NCBI RefSeq assembly: GCF_003675875.1
Contig: NZ_RCDI01000001.1
Coordinates: forward strand, 434,001 to 498,000
DNA from: Halostella limicola
GTDB taxonomy: Archaea; Halobacteriota; Halobacteria; Halobacteriales; Natronoarchaeaceae
Length of the DNA stretch: 64,000 bases
Reading direction: 5' to 3'
A program made the position numbers and the translations under genes. Positions 15,091 to 23,178 of the stretch are shown here, piece after piece. Positions within the stretch are counted from its first letter, which is position 1, and each line of letters begins with the position of its first letter. The notes under the pieces were generated by a model, which did not search any database, was not told the origin of the DNA, and saw only the letters and a list, made by a program, of their open reading frames with translations.

Positions 15091-17145
15091 CTAGAGGTCG
15101 TCCTCGTTCAGTTCGATGTCGGCGACGATGTCGTACGGGTGCTTCTCCTTGCGGACGGCGTCGAGGATGATGAACGCCTCCTCCGGGTCGAGGAAGTGGC
15201 TCGTCACCGCCCGTCCCAGGTCCGTCGGCTCGAAGCCGTCGATGAACTCGTACTCGAGCAGCTTGCCGATGGCGTGTTTCGTCGGCACCTCGCCGATCAT
15301 GCGGTCGTTCAGCTTCTTCGCCTGCTTGCCGGCGACGGTGACGTTCGCGAGCGTCTCCTCGACCGCGGAGCTCTCGTCGTAGCGGGTGCGGACGGCCTCC
15401 ATGTCGCCTTTGAGGAGCTTGAACGCCACCTCGTCCTCGGACATCTCCATGCTGCCGTGGTAGTTGCCGTCGGGCTCGACGAGGACGTACACCGTCCCCT
15501 TGTCGTGGTAGTCGGGGCGGCCGGCGCGGCCGAGCATCTGGTGGAACTCCTGGACGGTGAGCCACTCGATGCCCATCGCCAGCGTGTCGAAGATGACCTG
15601 CGAGGCGGGGAAGTCGACCCCGGCCGCGAGCGCCGCCGTTGTGACGACGGCCGCGAGGTCCTGGTTCGCGAACTTGCGCTCGACGGTCTTGCGCCGGCCG
15701 TAGTCGAGGCCGGCGTGGTAGGGCGCGGAGTCGTACTCCAGCTTCCGGCTGATCTCGTGGCAGCGCCGCCGGGAGTTGGTGAAGATGATCGTCTGGCCGC
15801 GGTAGCCCTTCGACGACTTCGTGTCGAACTCCCGCTTGACGAGCTTGTTCTCGATGTCGGGCTTCTCCCTGCCGTCGGCGAAGGTGACGTGGCGCTCGAT
15901 GGGGACCGGCCGCTCCTCGAACTCGACGAGGTTGGCCCGCAGCTTCCCGGCGAGCTCGCTCGGGTTGCCGACGGTCGCGGAGAGGTAGATCCACTGCGCG
16001 CCGCCGTAGTCGCGGCGTTCCTCCGCCCGCTGCTCGCAGTAGTACTTGAGCCGCGAGATGAGGCCGTCGAGCCGGTGGCCGCGGCCCTCCTCCTGGAGGG
16101 TGTGGACCTCGTCGATGACGACGGTGCCGATGTCCCCGAGGTCCCGGCCCGTCCGCAGGGCGTGGTCGATTCCCTCGTACGTGCCGACGATGACGTCGGC
16201 GTTCGGGTCGAAGCGGTTGCCGTCGTCGCGGACGCGGCTCGCGCCGACGCGGATGGAGACGTTCACGAGGTCGCCGTACTCGTCGCGGAAGTCCTCGTGC
16301 TTCTGGTTGGCGAGCGCGACGAGGGGGACGAGAAACAGCATCTTCCCCTTGCCGTTCAGCGAGCGGTTGAGGCCGGTCATCTCGCCGACGAGCGTCTTCC
16401 CGGTCGCCGTCGCGCTGACGACCAGCTGGTCGCGGCCCTCGAACAGGCCGTTCTCCACGGCGAGGCTCTGGACCGGCAGCAGCGTCTCGAAGCGGTCTTC
16501 GAGGAGGCTCTGGACGCCCGGGTGGAGGTCCAGGCTGTCGACGCGGACCTCGTCTATCTCGTCGGTCGTGGCGCTGATCTCGTCGAACTTCGTGAGGTCC
16601 GGGTCGAGGTGGCCCTTCAGGAGGTTCGTGATCCGTTCGAGGTCCTGCACGTCGAGCAGGAGCTCTTCGAGGCGTTCGCGGGCGGCGCTGGTGAGGTCGC
16701 CCTGGTAGGAGAGCTCGCGTTCGAGCTCCCGTTTCGCGCAGTCCGGGCAGATGTACTCGCCGTCGGCCTCGATGGCCGTCTCGGAGGTGATGGGCGAGTA
16801 GCGGCCGTTCGAGGCGCAGTAGCGGCAGGTGCGGACGACCTTGGCGTCCAGCTGGTAGCCGTCGAGCATCGCCTGCAGCTCCTTGCGGGCGGCCGACGAC
16901 GTCTGCTCGGAGATGCGGATGCGCGATGCTCGGCGGGCGATCTCGACGAACTGGTCGGGGCTGCGCGGCTCCTCGCTGGAGCCCTGCTTGATCCGGAACC
17001 GGCCCGGACGCGGCCCCGCGTCCGTCTGCTTCAGTTCGAGCTTCGCGCGGAACACCCTGGAGCCGTCGCGCTCGACGACGGCGAGGTAGTCGCCGCCGGA
17101 CTCGTGGAGGAACAGGGTGTCCACCTGCTGGACCTGCTGTGACAC
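15091..17145 (-). CDS. DEAD/DEAH-box (Ski2-like superfamily 2) helicase with zinc finger (684 aa)
   Basis: An ATP-dependent DNA/RNA helicase. The N-terminal ~100 residues are family-specific (SQQVQQVDTLFLHESGGDYL...). A four-cysteine zinc finger follows (CRYC...CPDC, about residues 102-138). Next is a helicase core with SATATGKTLVGE (motif I), VGTYEGID, VIDEVHTL (DEVH box), LSATVGNP (motif III), TIIFTNSRRRCHEI (motif IV), YHAGLDYGRR, ATAALAAGVDFPAS and LGRAGRPDYHDKG (motif VI). A C-terminal helical region ends in an acidic tail. It differs from Hel308 by the N-terminal finger. The substrate is unknown. Confidence 0.92.
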   Translation of the reverse strand: MSQQVQQVDTLFLHESGGDYLAVVERDGSRVFRAKLELKQTDAGPRPGRFRIKQGSSEEPRSPDQFVEIARRASRIRISEQTSSAARKELQAMLDGYQLDAKVVRTCRYCASNGRYSPITSETAIEADGEYICPDCAKRELERELSYQGDLTSAARERLEELLLDVQDLERITNLLKGHLDPDLTKFDEISATTDEIDEVRVDSLDLHPGVQSLLEDRFETLLPVQSLAVENGLFEGRDQLVVSATATGKTLVGEMTGLNRSLNGKGKMLFLVPLVALANQKHEDFRDEYGDLVNVSIRVGASRVRDDGNRFDPNADVIVGTYEGIDHALRTGRDLGDIGTVVIDEVHTLQEEGRGHRLDGLISRLKYYCEQRAEERRDYGGAQWIYLSATVGNPSELAGKLRANLVEFEERPVPIERHVTFADGREKPDIENKLVKREFDTKSSKGYRGQTIIFTNSRRRCHEISRKLEYDSAPYHAGLDYGRRKTVERKFANQDLAAVVTTAALAAGVDFPASQVIFDTLAMGIEWLTVQEFHQMLGRAGRPDYHDKGTVYVLVEPDGNYHGSMEMSEDEVAFKLLKGDMEAVRTRYDESSAVEETLANVTVAGKQAKKLNDRMIGEVPTKHAIGKLLEYEFIDGFEPTDLGRAVTSHFLDPEEAFIILDAVRKEKHPYDIVADIELNEDDL

Positions 17146-17187
17146 GGGTTTCGGTAGGAGATGCGGGTATTTCAGGTGTTCGGAACG

Positions 17188-17391
17188 CTACGCCGCCGCG
17201 AACCGGAGGCGGCGGGTCACGGTCGCGCCGCAGTCGGGGCAGCGGTAGGCGTCGCGGTCGCGGTCGTCGGTCGATTCCTCGTGGACGTCCCAGTCGCCGT
17301 CCGGCGGGCTCTCGTGGCCGCAGTCGGGGCACGTGAGCACCGCCTTTCGGGTAGTGGTGCCGTCGCTGGGGGAGGTGGTAGGGCGGGTCAT
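17188..17391 (-). CDS. Small zinc-ribbon protein (67 aa)
   Basis: Two CPDCG knuckles (LTCPDCGHES at about residue 20 and YRCPDCGATV at about residue 49) are separated by a DGDWDVHEE segment, forming a single zinc ribbon. The N-terminus is Thr/Ser-rich and disordered. Small haloarchaeal zinc-finger proteins of this type are common and mostly uncharacterised. It lies 42 bp upstream of the helicase start, in the same direction, so it may be co-transcribed. Confidence 0.8.
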   Translation of the reverse strand: MTRPTTSPSDGTTTRKAVLTCPDCGHESPPDGDWDVHEESTDDRDRDAYRCPDCGATVTRRLRFAAA

Positions 17392-17556
17392 TGCCCCTCC
17401 GTAGGCGTTCGGTGGTCAAAAACCCCGCGACGGCGTTGGAACGATCCTGACGGACCGCCTCGACCGGGCGCGGACCGTCTCGGTGATCCCGCTCTTCCGG
17501 GGTCGAAGAACTACGCCGGCCGATAGCTTCAAATTCTCCACCGTCCACCCGTTACT

Positions 17557-19590
17557 GTGAACGAAGCGCAGGACCAGGACCCGCCGGTCTCGTTCTCGGT
17601 CGAAGACGGCGCTCTCCGGGCCCGCGACGAACTGGAGGGCGGAGAGCAGGTCCTGCGGCCGTCGGAGCCGCCGGACCTCAGGCCCGCGCTGACCGACATG
17701 TTCGTCTTCCCGGTGGACCGCGCGGTCTCGTTCCGGACATCGTCGCTCCGCATCGGTCCCCACGCCGGCGTGCGCCTCCGCGACGCCGACGGGAACGACC
17801 GCGGCGAGTTCACGGCGACGCCGCGGGAGGTCGCGGCCGGGACGCACTTCATCGAAGTCTCGGGAGCGGTGAAAACGTACGTTCGGGTCGCCGACGCGTC
17901 GTTCACCGCTTCCTATCCGCGCTACGAGGAGAGCGGCGAACCGCTGAACGTGACGTTCGACGGCGAGGCGGAGGTTGCCGTCGGCGCGCGGTCGGTCCAC
18001 AGCAGCCCGCGGTCGACTATCACCGTCCCCGAGGACCCGGCCGCGGTCATGACGGCGGTGTCGCATCTCGGGTCGTCGATCAAGGAGTTCTCCCCCGAGC
18101 GGTCGTGGCCCTCGATCCGGGGCCACCCGCCGGCCATCGAGGTGAGCGAGGAGTTGCGGATTCCGTCGAGTATCGAGAGGCCCCGGACCGGCATCACGAT
18201 CACTGTACCGGAGTGCTACGCCGACGTATACCGGGTCGCGCCGCTCGCGTTCTACCTCGGCGCCACGGTGGAAGCGGGCGACCGCGCGGAGCTTCGCCTC
18301 GACAACGGGTACGCGGAGCCGCTCCGCCGGGAGTCGCGGACGCTCGCCGCGTCCGTCCGCCGGATCCTGGGCAGGTGCCTGCTGCTCGACTCCCTGGCGC
18401 GGGAGGGCGGGTACTACTCCCAGCCGCGCTACGAGTACGAGGAGCTCTCGCCGGATCTGCCCTTTTACCCGCACAACGTCTACGACGCGTCGCTGACCGA
18501 CCAGCTGATGGAGTACCTCGAAGTCCCCTGGTCGGCCCTGGAACCGTACCTCCCGCGCTGGCGGACGGCGGCAGTACTCCGGCCGACGCCGGCCGACGCC
18601 GAACTCGTTCCGCACCTCGTCAATCGGCTCGCCCCGATCGACGTCGCCGAGTCCCCCGGCGACGCGCCGGTCGACGCCGATCCGCCGCGCGCGCTGACGC
18701 GGGGCTACGCCCACCACGACCCGCCGGCCGGGACGACGAAACTCATCCCGACGGCGTTCGAGCACGGGCTCTCGCAGACCACCCCCGCGGCGTCAGACGC
18801 CTCCGCGGCGTTCCTGACCGCGGACCGGGACCGCGCCGCCCGCCTCCGAGACTGCGCGGCCGAGCGGGGCGACGACCTCGCCGCGGCGACGGCGGTGATC
18901 CCTGACCCGGACGCGGCTGCCCTGCGGGACGCGTTCGGCGGGGAGTACGAGGTCGTCTACTGCGACCTCCCCGCTCCCGACGACGGCGTCGGGTTCGACT
19001 GCGCCGACGGCGTCGTCCGCCCGTCGGCTATCGACGTGAGTGCGCCGGCGGTCGCGCTCGCTGGTCGCGATCGGCGGGACGCCGCGACGGCGCTGGTCGG
19101 CGGCGGCGCGGTCGCCGCCGCGGTCGCGCCCTCGCCGACGGCGTCGCAGGCGGTCCTCGCCGCGGAACTCCTCCTCGCCGGCCAGCCCATCGCGGAGAGC
19201 GTCCGCCTGGCGGGGGTCAAGAACGCTTCCTTCGTCGGCGACGCCGCGGCCGCGATAGCGCGTCAGGAAGGGGGCCCGCCCCCGCTCGTCGCCATCGTCG
19301 ACCCGGTCACCCCCGACGAGTACGACCTGACGGTCCGCGTCCAGCCGTCCGAGCGACACCCCCTCGGCAGCGTCTACAGGCTCGCCGAGGAGTACGCCCG
19401 CAACGATTACGGCCTGATCGGCGCGAGCGCCAGACAGCCGTTCCGGATCAGCGCGAGCGAGGTCGCGACGATCCTCGGGGACCCGGACTTCGTCGCGCTG
19501 CTCGACGGCGAGACGTACCACGGCGAGGACGAGGTCTCGGCGGAGGACGTCCGCGACGTGGCCCGCCGCGCGGTTCGCACGTCGGACTGA
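17557..19590 (+). CDS. Large acidic protein with a probable degenerate CHAT-like C-terminal domain (677 aa)
   Basis: There are no membrane segments or signal peptide. The N-terminal half is beta-rich (FVFPVDRAVSFRTSSLRIGPH..., then DFTASYPRYE-like). The middle is helical (YEYEELSPDLPFYPHNVYD...). The C-terminal ~200 residues follow the order of haloarchaeal CHAT/caspase-like proteins: an N-terminal LTADRDRAARL helix, DGVGFDCADG, AVALAG, ALVGGGAVAAAVAP, LLLAGQPIAESVRLAG, SFVGDAAAAI. The usual catalytic His and Cys are not present (YCDLPAPDDG and ALAGRD at those places), so it is probably a non-catalytic relative. The start is GTG. This assignment is from pattern memory. Confidence 0.6.
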   Translation: MNEAQDQDPPVSFSVEDGALRARDELEGGEQVLRPSEPPDLRPALTDMFVFPVDRAVSFRTSSLRIGPHAGVRLRDADGNDRGEFTATPREVAAGTHFIEVSGAVKTYVRVADASFTASYPRYEESGEPLNVTFDGEAEVAVGARSVHSSPRSTITVPEDPAAVMTAVSHLGSSIKEFSPERSWPSIRGHPPAIEVSEELRIPSSIERPRTGITITVPECYADVYRVAPLAFYLGATVEAGDRAELRLDNGYAEPLRRESRTLAASVRRILGRCLLLDSLAREGGYYSQPRYEYEELSPDLPFYPHNVYDASLTDQLMEYLEVPWSALEPYLPRWRTAAVLRPTPADAELVPHLVNRLAPIDVAESPGDAPVDADPPRALTRGYAHHDPPAGTTKLIPTAFEHGLSQTTPAASDASAAFLTADRDRAARLRDCAAERGDDLAAATAVIPDPDAAALRDAFGGEYEVVYCDLPAPDDGVGFDCADGVVRPSAIDVSAPAVALAGRDRRDAATALVGGGAVAAAVAPSPTASQAVLAAELLLAGQPIAESVRLAGVKNASFVGDAAAAIARQEGGPPPLVAIVDPVTPDEYDLTVRVQPSERHPLGSVYRLAEEYARNDYGLIGASARQPFRISASEVATILGDPDFVALLDGETYHGEDEVSAEDVRDVARRAVRTSD

Positions 19591-19599
19591 TCCCGCCGA

Positions 19600-19974
19600 C
19601 TACTCCGACTCGACCAGCCGGATCTCGTCGTCCCCGTTCGGGACGGCACAGAGGAACGCGCCGGGGTCGTCGCTCTCGTTGCGGTACCAGTGAACGGTCC
19701 CGGCCGGGATCAGCAGGGAGTCGCCGGCCGAGACCTCGTGTTCCTCGTCGCCGATCCCGACCACGTACTCGCCCTCCAGCACGTACTGCTCGTGTTCGAC
19801 CTCGTTCGTGTGCTCGGGGACTTCGGCGCCCGGGTCCAGCGTGAACTGTCGGATCGCGAAGTTCGGCGCGCCGTGGTCTTCGCCGACGAGGACGCCCTTT
19901 GCGAGGCCGTCGGCGGCGTCGACCGACTCGTACTCCACGTCGTCCGCGCTCCTGACCAGTGGTTCGGGGTCCAT
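19600..19974 (-). CDS. Cupin-domain protein (124 aa)
   Basis: A single small beta-barrel. Cupin motif 1 is GAEVPEHTNEVEHEQYVLEGE (two His and a Glu as metal ligands) and motif 2 is GDSLLIPAGTVHWYRN (third His). It probably binds a divalent metal; enzymatic role (dioxygenase, isomerase, sensor) cannot be told. It converges with the CHAT-like gene, 9 bp apart, and stands alone otherwise. Confidence 0.88.
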   Translation of the reverse strand: MDPEPLVRSADDVEYESVDAADGLAKGVLVGEDHGAPNFAIRQFTLDPGAEVPEHTNEVEHEQYVLEGEYVVGIGDEEHEVSAGDSLLIPAGTVHWYRNESDDPGAFLCAVPNGDDEIRLVESE

Positions 19975-20066
19975 AGGCGGACCTACGCGGCGAGCGCCGT
20001 AATCGTAACGGGTGGCCGCCAGACTGGTGGACGTACTTTATTATTCAGCCGGCGCAACGGTCTCGT

Positions 20067-21230
20067 ATGCGAAGTTTTCGCATCGGCTCCCTGTTCGGGA
20101 TCCCGATTAAGCTGGATCTCACGTTCCTGATCGTGTTGCCCCTGTTCGCCTACCTGATCGGCGTGCGGATCGAGGCGATCGCCGAGCCGCTCAACGAGTT
20201 CTGGAACGCGGGGATCGCGGTCGAGCCGCTCACGGCCGGCACGATGCCGTGGATCATCGGCACGGTCGCCGCGGTCGGCCTGTTCGTCGGCGTCGTCCTC
20301 CACGAACTGGGCCACTCGCTGACGGCGATGCGCTACGGCTACCCCATCGACTCCATCACGCTGTGGATCTTCGGCGGCATCGCCTCGTTCACCGAGATGC
20401 CCGAGGACTGGAAGCAGGAGCTGCAGATCGCCATCGCCGGCCCTATCGTCAGCCTCCTCGTCGGCGCGGTCTGCTACGTCGCCTTCGTCTTCCTGCCGCA
20501 GTCGTTCGACGCCGCGCGGTTCGTGCTCGGTTACCTCGCTCTGCTCAACGTCGTCCTCGCGGCGTTCAACATGCTCCCCGGCTTCCCGATGGACGGGGGG
20601 CGCGTCCTCCGGGCGCTGCTCGCCCGGACGCGGCCGTACGCCCGCGCGACCCAGATAGCCGCCGAGGTCGGCAAGGCGTTCGCCATCCTGATCGGCCTGT
20701 TCGGCCTGCTGAACTTCCAGATCCTGCTCGTCGGCATCGCCTTCTTCATCTACATCGGCGCGTCCAGCGAGGCCCAGCAGGTGACGATGAAGGCCGCCTT
20801 CGAGGACGTCTTGGTCCGGGACCTGATGACCCCCCGCGAGGACCTCCACGTCGTCGAACCCCGCGCCTCCGTCGCAGAGCTGATGGGCCGCATGTTCTCC
20901 GAGCGCCACACCGGCTACCCGGTCGTCGACGGCGGGGATCTCGTCGGGGTCGTCACCCTCGAGGACGCCCGCGAGGTGCCCGAGATCGAGCGCGACGCCT
21001 ACCGGGTCGAGGAGGTGATGACCGGCGACCTGTCGACCGTCACGCCCGACACCGACGCCATGACCGCGATAAACCAGATGCAGGAGAACGGGATCGGCCG
21101 CCTGCCCGTCGTCGACGAGCGGGGGAACCTCGTCGGCCTGCTCTCCCGGACCGACGTGATGACCGCCTTCAACATCATCCAGTCCACCGGGTCGCTCGAC
21201 CCCGCCCGGAAGACGGGCACGGCGGACTGA
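20067..21230 (+). CDS. Site-2-protease-like M50 membrane metalloprotease with CBS pair (387 aa)
   Basis: An intramembrane zinc protease. H79-E80-x-x-H83 (HELGHS) is the zinc/catalytic site, and NMLPGFPMDGGR around Asp176 supplies the third ligand. About six membrane segments lie between residues 15 and 230. Two CBS domains at the C-terminus (about 250-310 and 318-375: VRDLMTPREDLHVVEP, VEEVMTGDLSTVTPD) probably bind adenine nucleotides and gate activity. This is the standard archaeal S2P-CBS form. The substrate, perhaps a membrane-anchored regulator, is unknown; no candidate is adjacent. Confidence 0.95.
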   Translation: MRSFRIGSLFGIPIKLDLTFLIVLPLFAYLIGVRIEAIAEPLNEFWNAGIAVEPLTAGTMPWIIGTVAAVGLFVGVVLHELGHSLTAMRYGYPIDSITLWIFGGIASFTEMPEDWKQELQIAIAGPIVSLLVGAVCYVAFVFLPQSFDAARFVLGYLALLNVVLAAFNMLPGFPMDGGRVLRALLARTRPYARATQIAAEVGKAFAILIGLFGLLNFQILLVGIAFFIYIGASSEAQQVTMKAAFEDVLVRDLMTPREDLHVVEPRASVAELMGRMFSERHTGYPVVDGGDLVGVVTLEDAREVPEIERDAYRVEEVMTGDLSTVTPDTDAMTAINQMQENGIGRLPVVDERGNLVGLLSRTDVMTAFNIIQSTGSLDPARKTGTAD

Positions 21231-21308
21231 GACGGCGGGACTTCACCGCCACAATCCGGGACCGCCCCGTTCCGGTCCCTACTTGTGTCAGCACTGCGAC
21301 GTGGTCGC

Positions 21309-21689
21309 ATGGACCGCGACGTGATCCACACCGCGCTCTGGGTGTCCGACATCGACGAGACGATCGACTTCTACGTCGAGGGGCTCGGCCTCGACCGCAA
21401 CTGGTCGTTCGAGAGCGACGGCGTCGAGAACGTGTACGTCGGCGGCTCTGACGGCGAGTTCCAGTTCAAGCACGACCCGGACGGCGACCGGCCGACCGGC
21501 CCCGGCGGCGGGTTCGCCCACGTCGCCGTCGGCGTCGAGAGCACGGACGACGCCTTCGAGCGGTTGGTCGAGCGCCGCGACCCGACGGTGGTCGAGGCAC
21601 CGGCGACGATGGACGAGATCGGCGTCCGCGTCGCCTTCGTCGAGGACCCCGACGGCTACGTCGTCGAACTCGTCGAGGAGCTCTCGTAG
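21309..21689 (+). CDS. VOC-family (glyoxalase/bleomycin-resistance-like) protein (126 aa)
   Basis: Two beta-alpha-beta-beta-beta modules are visible: HTALWVSDIDETIDFYVEGL at the start and FAHVAVGVESTDDAFERL in the middle, ending VAFVEDPDGYVVELVEEL. His, His and Glu positions of the metal site are present, so glyoxalase I or dioxygenase-like chemistry is possible. The ATG at 21309 gives the family's usual N-terminus; an earlier ATG adds eight residues without similarity. It lies upstream of the ArsC-like gene, 73 bp apart. Confidence 0.87.
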   Translation: MDRDVIHTALWVSDIDETIDFYVEGLGLDRNWSFESDGVENVYVGGSDGEFQFKHDPDGDRPTGPGGGFAHVAVGVESTDDAFERLVERRDPTVVEAPATMDEIGVRVAFVEDPDGYVVELVEELS

Positions 21690-21762
21690 CGGCCGCGTCG
21701 CTATATAGCCCTCCCGAGACGACATAGCAACGGTAAACCGCCAGCCCCTCCCAGCCTCTCGT

Positions 21763-22191
21763 ATGAGCGACGACACGGTTCGCTTCGGGTTCGTCTGCGT
21801 GCAGAACGCCGGTCGGAGCCAGATGTCGGCGGCCTTCGCCGAGCGGGAGCGCGACCGCCGCGGCCTCGATGACCGCGTCGAGGTCGTCACCGGCGGCACC
21901 GACCCGGCGGAAGAAGTTCACGGCGAGGTCGTCGAGGCGATGCGGGACGCGGATGTCGACCTCTCCGGGCGGACGCCTCGGGAGGTCTCGACCGCGGAAC
22001 TCGAAGCCTGCGACGTCGTGGCGACGATGGGCTGTTCGACGTTCTCCCTCGACGCCGACGTCGACGTCCGCGACTGGGCGCTCGACGACCCCGACGGCGA
22101 GGGCCCCGAGCGGGTCCGCGAGATCAGAGACGAGATCGACAGGCGGGTGCGGGCGCTGTTCGACGAGTTCTTCGGACGAGGGCCGGTATAA
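21763..22191 (+). CDS. Low-molecular-weight phosphatase / arsenate reductase-like protein (142 aa)
   Basis: The CX5R phosphate-binding loop is FVCVQNAGRSQMS with nucleophile Cys12 and Arg18, followed by a serine. Further along lie DLSGRTPREV, a MGCSTFSL segment and the general acid region DWALDDPDG. Haloarchaeal proteins of this type are annotated as thioredoxin-dependent arsenate reductases or LMW protein-tyrosine phosphatases. MGCSTFS holds only one further Cys, so the three-Cys ArsC mechanism is uncertain. No ars genes are adjacent. Confidence 0.85.
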   Translation: MSDDTVRFGFVCVQNAGRSQMSAAFAERERDRRGLDDRVEVVTGGTDPAEEVHGEVVEAMRDADVDLSGRTPREVSTAELEACDVVATMGCSTFSLDADVDVRDWALDDPDGEGPERVREIRDEIDRRVRALFDEFFGRGPV

Positions 22192-22251
22192 GGGAGTATC
22201 ATCCCTCACGCCCTCACTCTCCGGTGGGTACTCGCCCGCCAGGTTCGTCCT

Positions 22252-22538
22252 CTATCTGTCGTTGATCGCCTCGGGCGGCGTCTCGCGGGTCTGGAACGGG
22301 AATCGCCGAGCCATCTATCCGGCCTTGACGAGCGCGTCGTCGATCTCACCGCCGTCGCCTGCGATCACTGTCAGCGAGCGGTCGCGGTCGTCGTCGGCGA
22401 TCATTCTGGGACGAGTTTCGGGTAGCTGACGCCGCCGACCCCGCCGGCGATAACAACGTCACCGAGATCAACCAACTCAGCGGCGGTCGCCGCGCCGGTG
22501 AGGGGGCCGTCGGCGATACGGTCATCGCCGTCAGTCAT
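22252..22538 (-). pseudogene. Decayed acyl-CoA:carboxylate CoA-transferase, N-terminal remnant
   Basis: The reading frames on the - strand together recall the N-terminus of an acetyl-CoA hydrolase/CoA-transferase. In order they give DGPLTG...AAELVDLGDVVIAGGVGGVSYPKLVPE, a frameshift/stop, IADDDRDRSLTVIAGDGGEIDDALVKAG, a TAG stop, then ARRFPFQTRETPPEAINDR and another stop. Only about 90 of some 500 residues are left. Its start overlaps the stop of the maoC-like gene (ATGACTGA), so it was the third gene of the acyl-CoA dehydrogenase operon before it decayed. Confidence 0.72.
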
Positions 22539-23103
22539 CGGACACTCCCTCATCGTCCGGTTGTGTGCCGATGCCCTCGAGCCATCCCGGCGGTTGGGCG
22601 GCGCTGGGCTGGGCGTATTCGCGTTTGAGTACCATAGGGGTGCGCTTGAGCGAGAGCACCTTCTCGTCGTCCTGGTTGTACGCGCGGAGTTCGGTCTCGA
22701 CGATGCCGACGTGGTCGCGAGAGTCGAGTTCACGCTTGGAGAGCACCTCGCTCTCCGCGAAGATGGTGTCGCCGTGGAAGACGGGCGCGTGGTGGCGGAT
22801 GTCGTCGTAGCCGAGGTTCGCCGTGGCGTTGACGGAGACGTCGATGACGCTCATGCCGACCGCGAGCGCGATGACGAACGTGCCGTCGACGAGGCGTTCG
22901 CCGAACTCGGTCTCGGCGGCGTACGCCTCGTTGAAGTGCATCGGGTTGAGGTTCATCGTCACGTTCGTCATCCAGACGTTGTCGGTCTCCGTCACAGTGC
23001 GGCCGAACGGGTGCTTGTACACGTCGCCGACCTCGAAGTCCTCGTAGTAGCGTCCCTGCCAGCCCTCTACCAGTCGTTTCTCCGTGTCTGTGTCGTCGGT
23101 CAT
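22531..23103 (-). CDS. MaoC-family enoyl-CoA hydratase/dehydratase (190 aa)
   Basis: A hot-dog-fold (R)-specific hydratase. It opens with GRYYEDFEVGDVYKHPFGRTVTETDNVW. The catalytic region is TMNLNPMHFNEAYAAETEFG (hydratase motif D/N-x(4)-H: Asn-Pro-x-His here), followed by the family segment RLVDGTFVIALAVGMSV. It adds water to an enoyl-CoA or removes it. It follows the acyl-CoA dehydrogenase gene in the same direction (75 bp) and overlaps a decayed CoA-transferase, so the operon probably handled activation, oxidation and hydration of a short or branched acyl-CoA. Confidence 0.88.
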   Translation of the reverse strand: MTDDTDTEKRLVEGWQGRYYEDFEVGDVYKHPFGRTVTETDNVWMTNVTMNLNPMHFNEAYAAETEFGERLVDGTFVIALAVGMSVIDVSVNATANLGYDDIRHHAPVFHGDTIFAESEVLSKRELDSRDHVGIVETELRAYNQDDEKVLSLKRTPMVLKREYAQPSAAQPPGWLEGIGTQPDDEGVSDD

Positions 23104-23178
23104 GTTTTTGGTGTGTCGTGGGTTCTCGTGCGGTCGATCGCCGGTGCGTTCTCGCGCTGCGCGCTCGGTTCGTCCCGG

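Noticed and set aside
14615-17548. 977-residue open frame on the - strand across the helicase and membrane protein
   Set aside because: It is an off-frame reading of the helicase gene, extremely Arg/Pro/Gly-rich, with no domain. The helicase frame shows all motifs.
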